Assembly: GCA_015232795.1 (NCBI GenBank)
Contig: JADFYX010000067.1
Coordinates: forward strand, 1 to 10,647
DNA: 10,647 bases
Direction of reading: 5' to 3'
Source: Magnetococcales bacterium
GTDB taxonomy: Bacteria; Pseudomonadota; Magnetococcia; Magnetococcales; JADFYX01
Shown here piece after piece: positions 1 through 6,744 of this stretch; positions within the stretch are counted from its first letter, which is position 1, and each line of letters opens with the position of its first letter. The notes under the pieces were generated by a model that worked only from the letters and a program-made list of their open reading frames with translations, searched no databases and was not told the origin of the DNA. The translations under genes were made by a program, and so were the position numbers.

Positions 1-233
1 TTACCCCATTTTATGCCGATCTTCTGCGCTTAACAGGAGAGTCTGAAAAAGCCATAGAAAAGTATAAGCACTATCTTGATGTAATTGGAGAAGATTTTGT
101 GGTGCGACAAAAGCTGGGAAAACTATATGGTGATATGGGTAATATCACCTTGGCTTGCGAGGTTTTTAGAAAAATTTTGCAGGATGATCCGCAAAATATG
201 GCTGCCAAACATTTTCTCGAACAATATTCTTAA
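1..233 (+). CDS. TPR-repeat protein, C-terminal fragment
   Basis: An open frame enters from the left edge (first full codon at 3) and ends at TAA 231-233, giving 76 visible residues. The residues form about two tetratricopeptide-like helical hairpins. One contains YADLLRLTGESEKAIEKYKH. The next runs from KLGKLYGDMGN through ACEVFRKILQDDPQN, with the usual TPR small and aromatic positions and a 'DDPQN' turn. TPR units are protein-interaction scaffolds and do not show the function. The stop lies 21 nt before the dehydratase gene on the same strand, so the two are probably co-transcribed. In glycan islands such tails often belong to TPR-containing glycosyltransferases or motility-accessory proteins, but no catalytic domain is visible and this is only a possibility. 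Confidence 0.75.
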   Translation, partial: TPFYADLLRLTGESEKAIEKYKHYLDVIGEDFVVRQKLGKLYGDMGNITLACEVFRKILQDDPQNMAAKHFLEQYS

Positions 234-254
234 TATCGGTTAGGTAAAAAATTC

Positions 255-1457
255 ATGGAAAAGCAAATATTAAAAAAAATATTGGGTCGCAGCAAATCTC
301 TTTTTCACAATGATTTGGCAAAGGGCAAAAAACAGCTTACCAAGGAGATAAACTCCAAGCGCATCCTGGTTGTGGGGGCTGCTGGTTCCATAGGCAGTGC
401 TTTTGTTAAGCAGTTGATGAACTACAAACCCAAGTGTGTGCATCTGGTAGACCCGGCAGAGAACAACCTTGTTGAGTTGGTGCGTGATCTGCGTTCATCG
501 TCTTTAAAACTTCCTGATGATTTTATGACCATATCAATCTCCATGGGTTCTCTTATGTTCAACCATTTTTTAGAGTCACAAAAGAGCTACGATTATGTAG
601 TAAATTTTTCAGCTCTAAAACATGTACGAGTAGAGAGAGACCCCTTTAGTCTTATGCAGATGTTGGAGACAAATCTCTTCTCTTTAGAGAGATTGTTAAG
701 GGTATTGGTTAAAAGTGGGGAGACGAAGATTTTTTCTGTATCTTCTGATAAAGCTGTAAATCCTGCTAATTTAATGGGGGCAAGTAAGGCTCTTATGGAG
801 CGGCTTCTCTACTCATTTTCCGACCGTGTGCCCTATACAACTTCGCGTTTTGCCAATGTAGCGTTTTCAGATGGCAGTCTATTGCACGGTTTTGGTCGGC
901 GTTTTGAAAAGGGGCAACCTTTTTCTGCTCCCAACGATGTTAGAAGATATTTTATCTCCCATGAGGAGTCGGGGCAGTTGTGTCTCATGGCCTGCTTTTT
1001 GGGGGATAACCGGGATATTTTCATACCTCGTCTTAATGCAAAAACTGATCTGATTACATTTTCCCAAATTGCTGAACTGTATTTAAAAAAGAGGGGATTT
1101 ACCCCCATACGCTGTGGTTCGGATAATGAGGCCATTACCATAGCTGAAAGGGGCAAAATGTATAGCACAAAAGAGTGGCCCTGCTATTTTAGTGGTAGTG
1201 ATACCAGTGGTGAAAAGTTCCAAGAGGAGTTTGTCGGTCAAGGTGAAAAGGCAATAAGTGGTCGTTTTAAAGGGGTGGATATCATTGCTACCCAGCCACC
1301 TAAAGATGAATCTGCCCTCTCTCAGACTATTACTGAATTAGAAGAAATTCGTGATAGCGACTATTGGTCGACAAGCGACATTTCTAAAGCCATTAAAATT
1401 TCAGTCCCAGATCTAAACCATCAGGTTACAAACCGTAATCTTGATCAAAAAATGTAG
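255..1457 (+). CDS. Nucleotide-sugar (UDP-GlcNAc type) 4,6-dehydratase, SDR family, CapD/PglF-like
   Basis: 400-residue extended short-chain dehydrogenase/reductase of the Polysacc_synt_2 type. It likely converts UDP- (or GDP-) GlcNAc to the 4-keto-6-deoxy sugar, the LegB step and first committed reaction of the pathway. A Rossmann NAD(P) motif GAAGSIG is at residues 41-47, followed by an acidic VDPAENN strand end. The catalytic stretch is SSDKAVNPANLMGASK (163-178): Ser164-Asp165-Lys166, then Met174 where most SDRs have Tyr, then Lys178. The Thr/Ser-Asp-Lys...Met spacing matches the membrane enzymes PglF and WbpM. No membrane segment is present, so the protein should be soluble. A C-terminal SDTSGEKFQEEF segment (about 314-325) is a recognised feature of the family. 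The last 60 or so residues look polar and poorly conserved. The ATG at 255 is preceded only by a weak TAGGT. The family call is firm. Exact substrate and C5 stereochemistry are inferred from the LegC-type neighbour. It is a functional counterpart of LegB rather than a clear orthologue. Confidence 0.88.
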   Translation: MEKQILKKILGRSKSLFHNDLAKGKKQLTKEINSKRILVVGAAGSIGSAFVKQLMNYKPKCVHLVDPAENNLVELVRDLRSSSLKLPDDFMTISISMGSLMFNHFLESQKSYDYVVNFSALKHVRVERDPFSLMQMLETNLFSLERLLRVLVKSGETKIFSVSSDKAVNPANLMGASKALMERLLYSFSDRVPYTTSRFANVAFSDGSLLHGFGRRFEKGQPFSAPNDVRRYFISHEESGQLCLMACFLGDNRDIFIPRLNAKTDLITFSQIAELYLKKRGFTPIRCGSDNEAITIAERGKMYSTKEWPCYFSGSDTSGEKFQEEFVGQGEKAISGRFKGVDIIATQPPKDESALSQTITELEEIRDSDYWSTSDISKAIKISVPDLNHQVTNRNLDQKM

Positions 1458-1480
1458 ATTCTGGCAGAGGAGTTGTACAG

Positions 1481-2641
1481 ATGATCCCATTAGCAATACC
1501 AGATTTAAGTGGCAATGAAAACCAGTACCTTACGGAGTGCATAACCAGCAATTTTGTCTCTTGTGTTGGTCCCTTTGTCAGCCGTTTTGAGGAGATGGTA
1601 GCAACTGCTTCGGGCAATCTTCGCGGCGTGGCAACAGCTTCTGGAACCGCAGGACTGCATGCTGCATTGGTTGCTGTTGGGGTTAAAGCTGGTGATCTGG
1701 TTGTTCTGCCATCTTTAACCTTTATCGCTTCTGCTAATGCCATCAATTATTGTGGGGCCGATCCTTGGCTGTTTGATGTGGAGCCTGCAAGCTGGAATAT
1801 TGATTGTGAACAGTTGGCCCAGCAGCTAGAGGTGGAAACAGAGATAAGGGATGGTGAGGTTATCCATATTCCTTCAGGACGACGTATATCTGCTATCATG
1901 CCGGTACATACCCTGGGTATGCCAGCCAATATGGATGCCATTGTTAAAATTGCCAAACAGTATGACCTACCAGTGGTAGCCGATGGTGCAGCAGCATTGG
2001 GAGCCATAGATAACCAACGACCTGTGGGGGCGTTAGGGGCTGATTTAACAGTGTTTTCTTTTAATGGCAACAAGACCATGACCTGTGGTGGGGGTGGTAT
2101 GGTTGTGGGGGATGATCCGGTGTTGATGGATTTGTTAAAGCACCTGACCACTACCGCTAGAAATGGGCCGGGTTATGACCACGACCGGGTTGGTTTTAAC
2201 TATCGGATGAATAATGTTCAGGCTGCCATTGGTTGTGCCCAGTTAGAACGCATTACCGAGTTGGTCTCTGCCAAACAGCGGATTCGTAAGATATACAATC
2301 AGGCTTTTGCTGATATACCGGGTCTGTCGCCTTTTCCCGATTATAGCAGGCCAAATGCAAATAACCGGAGTAGTTGCTGGTTTTCTGGGGTGCTGGTTGA
2401 AGAGGCCGATCAAGTGCGGATAGGGGCTTTGTTAGACCACCTCAAAAAAAGTGGTGTGGATTCCCGCCCTTTTTGGAAGCCCATTCATCTGCAAGAACCC
2501 TATTTACATGTACCCAAAAATAATTTTAGGGTCTGTGAAAGTATCTGGGCAAAAATTGTGGTGCTGCCGTGTTCAACAGGACTATCACCTGATGATCAAG
2601 ATGAGGTTATCAGCAAATTTTTACAGATGGTTTCTAATTAA
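1481..2641 (+). CDS. legC: LegC-family PLP aminotransferase (DegT/DnrJ/EryC1)
   Basis: 386 residues, the usual length for DegT/DnrJ/EryC1 sugar aminotransferases. It likely transfers an amino group, normally from glutamate, to C4 of the 4-keto-6-deoxy-GlcNAc nucleotide made by the preceding enzyme. The Schiff-base lysine is Lys198 in FNGNKTMTCGGGG. Asp168 in VVADGAAALG is the expected partner of the PLP pyridine nitrogen. GTAGLHAAL (around 55-63) is the phosphate-binding region. The Gly-rich FNGNK-T-CGGGG form, together with YDHDRVGFNYRMNN further on, is typical of the LegC subgroup, which handles gluco-configured legionaminic precursors, rather than PseC. A strong AGAGGAG at 1466-1472 lies 8 nt before ATG 1481. 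The gene starts 23 nt after the dehydratase stop and ends 26 nt before the epimerase start, so it sits in the operon. Cytoplasmic. Function is well supported. The exact sugar is inferred from neighbours. Confidence 0.9.
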   Translation: MIPLAIPDLSGNENQYLTECITSNFVSCVGPFVSRFEEMVATASGNLRGVATASGTAGLHAALVAVGVKAGDLVVLPSLTFIASANAINYCGADPWLFDVEPASWNIDCEQLAQQLEVETEIRDGEVIHIPSGRRISAIMPVHTLGMPANMDAIVKIAKQYDLPVVADGAAALGAIDNQRPVGALGADLTVFSFNGNKTMTCGGGGMVVGDDPVLMDLLKHLTTTARNGPGYDHDRVGFNYRMNNVQAAIGCAQLERITELVSAKQRIRKIYNQAFADIPGLSPFPDYSRPNANNRSSCWFSGVLVEEADQVRIGALLDHLKKSGVDSRPFWKPIHLQEPYLHVPKNNFRVCESIWAKIVVLPCSTGLSPDDQDEVISKFLQMVSN

Positions 2642-2667
2642 TATAAGTATTGTCGCCGGGATATTTT

Positions 2668-3822
2668 ATGTCTAAGAAAAAAATATGTGTCGTAACAGGT
2701 ACGAGAGCAGAGTATGGATTGCTCTATTGGTTGCTTCATGCTCTCAATAAAGCAGAAGATTTCCAGTTACAACTCATAACCACAGGTATGCATCTATCCC
2801 CAGAGTTTGGTTTGACAGGTTTGGCCATTGAGGCAGAAGGGTTTAGGGTTGATGCCAAGGTAGAGATGCTTCTCTCCAGTGATACGGCTGTAGGAACGGC
2901 TAAATCCATCGGTTTGGGGATTGTGGGTTTTGCCGATGCCTTTGCTCGTTTGCGACCTGATCTGGTTATGGTTTTGGGAGACCGTTTTGAAATGTTGGCT
3001 CCTGTACAGGCCGCTCTGCCAGCACAAATTCCTGTTGCCCATATCCATGGTGGCGAACTCTCCCAAGGGGCTATTGATGACTCCATAAGACATGCTATCA
3101 CTAAAATGTCCCACCTCCATTTTGTAGCTGCCCAGCCGTATCAACAACGGGTGATCCAAATGGGGGAAGAGCCAAGCCGGGTGTTTAATGTTGGTGCACC
3201 GGGGTTGGATCATCTTGTTTTGGGAGAATTTCCTGATAGGGAAACCTGGGAGTCGGAGACCGGATTTACCCTTGGTAAACGTAATTTTTTAGTCACCTAT
3301 CATCCTCCAACTTTGGGGGAGTCCGGGGCAGGGGGGTTGGGTGGATTGCTTATGGCTTTAGAACAGTTTGCCGATACCCGTATTATTTTTACCAAAGCCA
3401 ATGCAGATGTTGGTGGCAGGAAAATCAACAAAATTCTTGCCGAATTTGTCTCTGGTCGTCCAGAGGAGACAGTACTTTTTGATAATTTAGGCTCTCGTCT
3501 CTATCTTGGTCTTTTGCAGCATGTGGATCTGGTGGTGGGGAACTCTTCAAGTGGGCTTATTGAGGCTCCATTTTTTGGTGTGCCAACGGTAAATATAGGT
3601 CCAAGGCAAGATGGCAGGTTAAAAGCCAACTCGGTTTTTGATTGTGGAGATGATGCCAATATTATCGCCGCTACCATCAACAAGGCTTTACAGAGCGAAA
3701 AACAAGAAAACGACTCCCCTTATGGTCAGGGTAATTGTGCCCAGAATATATTGCAAATACTGCGTAAAACCGATTTTAGCAGTCTGACAAATAAAAAATT
3801 TCATGATTTGGAGTGGTTATGA
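2668..3822 (+). CDS. neuC: Hydrolysing UDP-GlcNAc-type 2-epimerase (NeuC/LegG)
   Basis: 384 residues from ATG 2668. It belongs to the hydrolysing nucleotide-sugar 2-epimerases, which invert C2 and release the nucleotide, giving a free manno-configured sugar for the synthase that follows. Visible motifs are the N-terminal VVTGTRAEYGLL, GDRFEML with Asp105 and Glu108, HIHGGE with His125, His127 and Glu130, and the C-terminal nucleotide-site VGNSSSGLIEAP with a following GPRQDGR. In a legionaminic pathway the expected product is 2,4-diacetamido-2,4,6-trideoxymannose. In a sialic acid pathway it would be ManNAc. The neighbouring dehydratase and LegC favour the former. An in-frame TTG at 2650 would add six residues, but ATG 2668 has GGGA at 2658-2661 with 6-nt spacing and places the conserved strand at the usual distance. 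The stop TGA overlaps the next ATG as ATGA, which predicts translational coupling. Confidence 0.92.
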   Translation: MSKKKICVVTGTRAEYGLLYWLLHALNKAEDFQLQLITTGMHLSPEFGLTGLAIEAEGFRVDAKVEMLLSSDTAVGTAKSIGLGIVGFADAFARLRPDLVMVLGDRFEMLAPVQAALPAQIPVAHIHGGELSQGAIDDSIRHAITKMSHLHFVAAQPYQQRVIQMGEEPSRVFNVGAPGLDHLVLGEFPDRETWESETGFTLGKRNFLVTYHPPTLGESGAGGLGGLLMALEQFADTRIIFTKANADVGGRKINKILAEFVSGRPEETVLFDNLGSRLYLGLLQHVDLVVGNSSSGLIEAPFFGVPTVNIGPRQDGRLKANSVFDCGDDANIIAATINKALQSEKQENDSPYGQGNCAQNILQILRKTDFSSLTNKKFHDLEWL

Positions 3823-4907
3823 GTAGAGATACATTACCAAGAGTATATATAATAGCCGAGGCAGGGGTAAACCATAACGGCAATATTGATCTTGCCCTCA
3901 AGATGATTGATGCTGCGGTTGGGGCAGGGGTGGATGGGGTAAAATTTCAAACCTTTAATGTTGAGCAGTTGGTCGCAGCTACGGCCGCGAAGGCCAGCTA
4001 TCAAAAAATGGCAGGACAGGCAGACGAAACCCAAGGGGAAATGCTTGCAAAACTCGCTATATCAGAGTCAGACCACCAGCGTTTAAAAACCCATTGCCAA
4101 GAGCAAAATATCGAATTTCTCTCTACCCCTTTTGATTGTGGCTCCCTAGATTTTTTAATCAAGCAGTTGGGTCTTGAAAAAATAAAACTATCTTCAGGAG
4201 CCATAACCCACGGCCCTTTATTGCTGGCAGCAGGACAGAGTGGAGCCAATATTATTCTCTCCACTGGACTCTCAAATTTAGGTGAGGTAGAGCAGGCTTT
4301 GATGATTTTGGCCTATGGTCTTTCAAACAGCTCTTTGCCACCATCTCTAAAGGGTTTTTCCCAAGCCTATGCAACTCCAGAAAGCCAGCAGGCTTTGCAA
4401 GATAAAGTAACTCTTCTCCACTGCACAACCCAATACCCGGCACCAATGAAGGATATTAATCTACGGGCTATGGATATTTTGCATAAGGCTTTTGCTCTTG
4501 ATGTGGGCTTTTCGGACCATAGTTTGGGAATTTCCGCTCCACTGGCAGCGGTAGCACGGGGTGCGAGGGTTATTGAAAAACATTTCACCATGGACAAAAC
4601 CATGACAGGGCCGGACCATAAAGCCTCTTTGAACGTTGATGAGTTAAAAGAGATGGTAAAGGGTATCCGGGAGGTGGAGTTGGCTTTGGGGGTGGCTAAA
4701 AAGTTTAGCACCAATAGTGAAAATGAAAACAGAAGTGTGGTTAGAAGCAGCCTTACAGCCCTCACAGATATTGCCAAGGGGGCTGTATTTACTGATGAAA
4801 ATCTAGGGGTAAAACGTCCCGGCATGGGTATTTCACCTGTTAATTATTGGTCTTGGTTGGGATGTCGTGCCAGACGGGATTTTGTAAAGGATGAGGCCAT
4901 TGAATAA
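3819..4907 (+). CDS. neuB: N-acetylneuraminate/legionaminate synthase (NeuB/LegI)
   Basis: 362 residues. It condenses phosphoenolpyruvate with a six-carbon N-acyl sugar to make a nine-carbon nonulosonic acid, most likely N,N'-diacetyllegionaminic acid here. The N-terminal TIM-barrel NeuB domain shows IAEAGVNHNGN (11-21), VKFQTF, KLSSGAITHGPLL, ILSTGLSNLGEVEQAL, LLHCTTQYPAP, VGFSDHS and VIEKHFTMDK with GPDHKASL after it. These are the standard metal- and PEP-binding signatures. The last 60 or so residues (RSSLTAL...GISPVNYWSWLG) form the antifreeze-like SAF domain that covers the partner active site in the dimer, so the protein is full length. ATG 3819 overlaps the preceding stop as ATGA and has TTGGAG (3808-3813) 5 nt upstream. 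A GTG six bases earlier is possible but less well placed. NeuB, LegI and PseI cannot be separated by eye. Context favours LegI. Confidence 0.93.
   Translation: MSRDTLPRVYIIAEAGVNHNGNIDLALKMIDAAVGAGVDGVKFQTFNVEQLVAATAAKASYQKMAGQADETQGEMLAKLAISESDHQRLKTHCQEQNIEFLSTPFDCGSLDFLIKQLGLEKIKLSSGAITHGPLLLAAGQSGANIILSTGLSNLGEVEQALMILAYGLSNSSLPPSLKGFSQAYATPESQQALQDKVTLLHCTTQYPAPMKDINLRAMDILHKAFALDVGFSDHSLGISAPLAAVARGARVIEKHFTMDKTMTGPDHKASLNVDELKEMVKGIREVELALGVAKKFSTNSENENRSVVRSSLTALTDIAKGAVFTDENLGVKRPGMGISPVNYWSWLGCRARRDFVKDEAIE
4886..4891 (+). promoter_or_regulatory. Ribosome binding site that questions the neuD start
   Basis: AAAGGA inside the end of the synthase gene. It abuts or overlaps ATG 4891, so it cannot serve that codon with normal spacing, but it sits 8 nt before the in-frame TTG at 4900. 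A second purine run, GAGG (4893-4896), is only 3 nt from that TTG. Spacing is seen directly. The choice of TTG as the real start is inference. Confidence 0.4.
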
Positions 4908-5550
4908 ATGTGAATCTTTGATTTTATTGGGTTGTGGTGGACATGGCAGGGTTCTTCTTGCTGCTTTGCAGGCTGGGGGAGGCAAAAAAGATGTAATTGG
5001 CATTATAGACCCCGTGGCAACAAAATTGAGAGGTACTTTTGCCGAAATTCCTCTCTTGGGGCAAGAGGAGGAGTTAACTTTTAATTATCCCCCTACAGAA
5101 GTGAGTCTCTTAAATGGTGTGGGTTCTGTAGGCTCTACTGCTAAACGTGCCGAAGTCTACAATAAATTTTTACAGGACGGTTATAAGTTTGCAACAGTTA
5201 TCCATCCAACAGCCAATATTGCAGATGATGTAGTGGTTGGAGAAGGGGCGCAAATAATGGCTGGGGCGATTATCCAGACCGGATGCTCCATAGGTGACAA
5301 TGTGCTTATTAACAGTGGGGTAGTTGTTGAGCATGATACAAAAATTGCCGATCATGTCCACATTGCCACAGGAGCAGTCGTCGCAGGTGGGGTGGAGATA
5401 GGAGTCGGGGCGCATATTGGCTGTGGGGCCACTATAATACAAGGTGTGGTTGTTGGTGCCTCAAGTGTGGTTGGTGCAGGGGCTGTGGTTTTGGATAACG
5501 TGCCTGATGGTGTAGTTGTGGTAGGAGTTCCGGCGGCAGTTCTTGCCTAA
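4891..5550 (+). CDS. neuD: NeuD/PglD-type sugar O/N-acyltransferase (left-handed beta helix)
   Basis: 219 residues from ATG 4891. The N-terminal half is a PglD_N-like nucleotide-sugar-binding fold with LLGCGGHGRVLL. The C-terminal half is a hexapeptide-repeat left-handed beta helix, with units such as VVVGEGAQIMAGAIIQTG, VLINSGVVVEHDTKI and IGVGAHIGCGATI. His148 in VVVEHD is the expected general base. It transfers an acyl group from an acyl-CoA. As the only acyltransferase here it probably acylates the 4-amino sugar made by LegC (the LegH step), although NeuD relatives can O-acetylate the finished sugar. The gene overlaps the synthase by 17 nt. The start is uncertain: AAAGG (4886-4890) directly abuts ATG 4891, giving no spacer, whereas TTG 4900 lies 8 nt after AAAGGA and would give a 216-residue protein beginning LNKCESLILLG. 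I keep ATG as the conservative boundary. Confidence 0.87.
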   Translation: MRPLNKCESLILLGCGGHGRVLLAALQAGGGKKDVIGIIDPVATKLRGTFAEIPLLGQEEELTFNYPPTEVSLLNGVGSVGSTAKRAEVYNKFLQDGYKFATVIHPTANIADDVVVGEGAQIMAGAIIQTGCSIGDNVLINSGVVVEHDTKIADHVHIATGAVVAGGVEIGVGAHIGCGATIIQGVVVGASSVVGAGAVVLDNVPDGVVVVGVPAAVLA

Positions 5551-5682
5551 TTGAATATATTATTAATTTCAAAATTCTATAATAATCAAATAGATAACAA
5601 TATTTATATAGATGGTATTAACTTTGCATTCCTAAAAATAAGTCTCTCCCCAGATTACTATTATTTAAGGATGGAGAAAACA
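5551..5682 (+). promoter_or_regulatory. AT-rich spacer, possible internal promoter
   Basis: The only sizeable gap in the plus-strand operon. Its first 120 bases hold about 25 G+C (21%), far below the flanking genes. It contains a perfect TATAAT at 5578-5583. TTGAAT at 5551-5556 resembles a -35 box, but the 21-nt spacing is too long for a standard sigma-70 promoter, and no good -35 lies at 16-18 nt. The frame happens to stay open from a TTG at 5551, but the residues are low-complexity Asn/Ile/Tyr-rich and unlike the enzyme that follows, so I treat it as non-coding. A promoter here would let the nucleotidyltransferase and cytidylyltransferase be expressed separately. Confidence 0.3.
5667..5676 (+). 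promoter_or_regulatory. Ribosome binding site deciding the ptmE-like start
   Basis: AAGGATGGAG. Its AAGG directly abuts ATG 5671, leaving no spacer, while its GGAG (5673-5676) is 6 nt before the in-frame GTG at 5683. The ATG is therefore probably part of the ribosome binding site rather than the start. Confidence 0.5.
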
Positions 5683-6744
5683 GTGACCTCTGTAGAAAAT
5701 TGGCGTTTAGTAGTATTGTTAACAGATGCAACCATCATGGAGGCCATGACGGTTATAGACCGTGGGGCTTTGCGTGTTGCCTTGGTTGTGGATGCTAACT
5801 ACCGTTTGATTGGTGTTATCACTGATGGAGATATTCGCCGTGGTCTAATGGGTGGCGTATCCTTGTCAGAGCCAGTAACTCGAGTGATGTGTAGCACCCC
5901 CTTTGTTGCTAATGAGGTGGACTCTACCGAAAAAATTTTCTCACTTATGACAGCAAAAACCATCGAACACATTCCTATTGTCGATGATGGTGGTCTTCTT
6001 GTTGGTTTAAAAACCCTACGTGAGTTGGCCCGTCCCAAAAAACGCAATAACTGGGTGGTTCTCATGGCTGGCGGTCTTGGTTCCCGTTTAGGAACGTTAA
6101 CCAAAGAGTGTCCAAAACCTTTGCTAAAAGTGGGGGATAAACCGATTTTAGAGTTGATTTTAGAGAGCTATATCGCCAACGGTTATCACCGTTTTTTTCT
6201 CTCTGTAAATTATAAAAAAGAGATGATAAAAGAGTATTTTGGCGATGGTTCCAACTGGGGTGTAACAATTGATTATCTAGAAGAGCAAGAGCGTCTTGGT
6301 ACTGCTGGCTCTCTGGCTCTGCTGCCGGAAACTCCCAAAGAGCCGTTTTTTGTTATGAATGGTGATCTTTTAACCCGAATTAATTTTAACGATTTGCTTG
6401 AATTTCACAACACACAAAGCTCTAAAGCAACCTTGTGTGTACGCAAAATTGAGCAGACCATCCCCTATGGTGTTGTTGATGTAGATCAGCATCAACTGGT
6501 GGGTATTGAAGAAAAACCGACCCACTCCTATTTTGTAAATGCTGGTATCTATATGTTAAACCCTGATGTATTGCCATATCTGACACAAACAGCCAACTCT
6601 GATATGCCGGATCTCTTTCGGCAGATTATCGATAATGGTCATAGAACAGCAGCTTTTCCGTTTTTCGATTATTGGTTGGATATTGGTCAGCAAGGGGATT
6701 TTCATCAAGCCTGTCAAGATTATCAGGAGCATTTTCCGTGTTAG
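5683..6744 (+). CDS. ptmE: PtmE-like CBS-domain sugar-1-phosphate nucleotidyltransferase
   Basis: 353 residues from GTG 5683. Two CBS motifs fill roughly residues 1-118 (DATIMEAMTVIDRGALRVAL with VITDGDIRRGLMGG, then a second unit ending EHIPIVDDGGLLVG). A nucleotidyltransferase domain follows from about 125 to the end, with LMAGGLGSRLGTLTKECPKP as the NTP/sugar-phosphate loop, FFVMNGDLL carrying the metal-binding Asp, GIEEKP and NAGIYML. This CBS plus NTP_transferase architecture is that of Campylobacter PtmE, a GlcN-1-phosphate guanylyltransferase feeding GDP-linked sugars into legionaminic acid synthesis. Related proteins occur widely beside neuB and neuA. The CBS pair probably senses adenine nucleotides. 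Nucleotide and sugar specificity cannot be read here, so PtmE activity is inference. ATG 5671 is an alternative start four codons upstream. A TTG at 5551 would add 44 unlikely residues. The gene follows an AT-rich spacer and overlaps the cytidylyltransferase by 7 nt. Confidence 0.8.
   Translation: MTSVENWRLVVLLTDATIMEAMTVIDRGALRVALVVDANYRLIGVITDGDIRRGLMGGVSLSEPVTRVMCSTPFVANEVDSTEKIFSLMTAKTIEHIPIVDDGGLLVGLKTLRELARPKKRNNWVVLMAGGLGSRLGTLTKECPKPLLKVGDKPILELILESYIANGYHRFFLSVNYKKEMIKEYFGDGSNWGVTIDYLEEQERLGTAGSLALLPETPKEPFFVMNGDLLTRINFNDLLEFHNTQSSKATLCVRKIEQTIPYGVVDVDQHQLVGIEEKPTHSYFVNAGIYMLNPDVLPYLTQTANSDMPDLFRQIIDNGHRTAAFPFFDYWLDIGQQGDFHQACQDYQEHFPC
6725..6729 (+). promoter_or_regulatory. Ribosome binding site supporting the GTG start of neuA/legF
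   Basis: AGGAG within the last codons of the nucleotidyltransferase gene, 8 nt before GTG 6738. This ideal spacing selects GTG 6738 over any longer in-frame start such as one near 6672, which would lie deep inside the upstream gene. Confidence 0.6.

Noticed and set aside
1747..2151. Long antisense open frames inside legC, and similar ones inside the other pathway genes
   Set aside because: They are shadows of well-supported enzymes on the opposite strand, with no ribosome binding sites and no recognisable domains.
5551..5670. Forty-codon open extension upstream of the ptmE-like gene beginning at TTG 5551
   Set aside because: It has no ribosome binding site, about 21% G+C and low-complexity residues, and the recognisable CBS domain begins only after GTG 5683.
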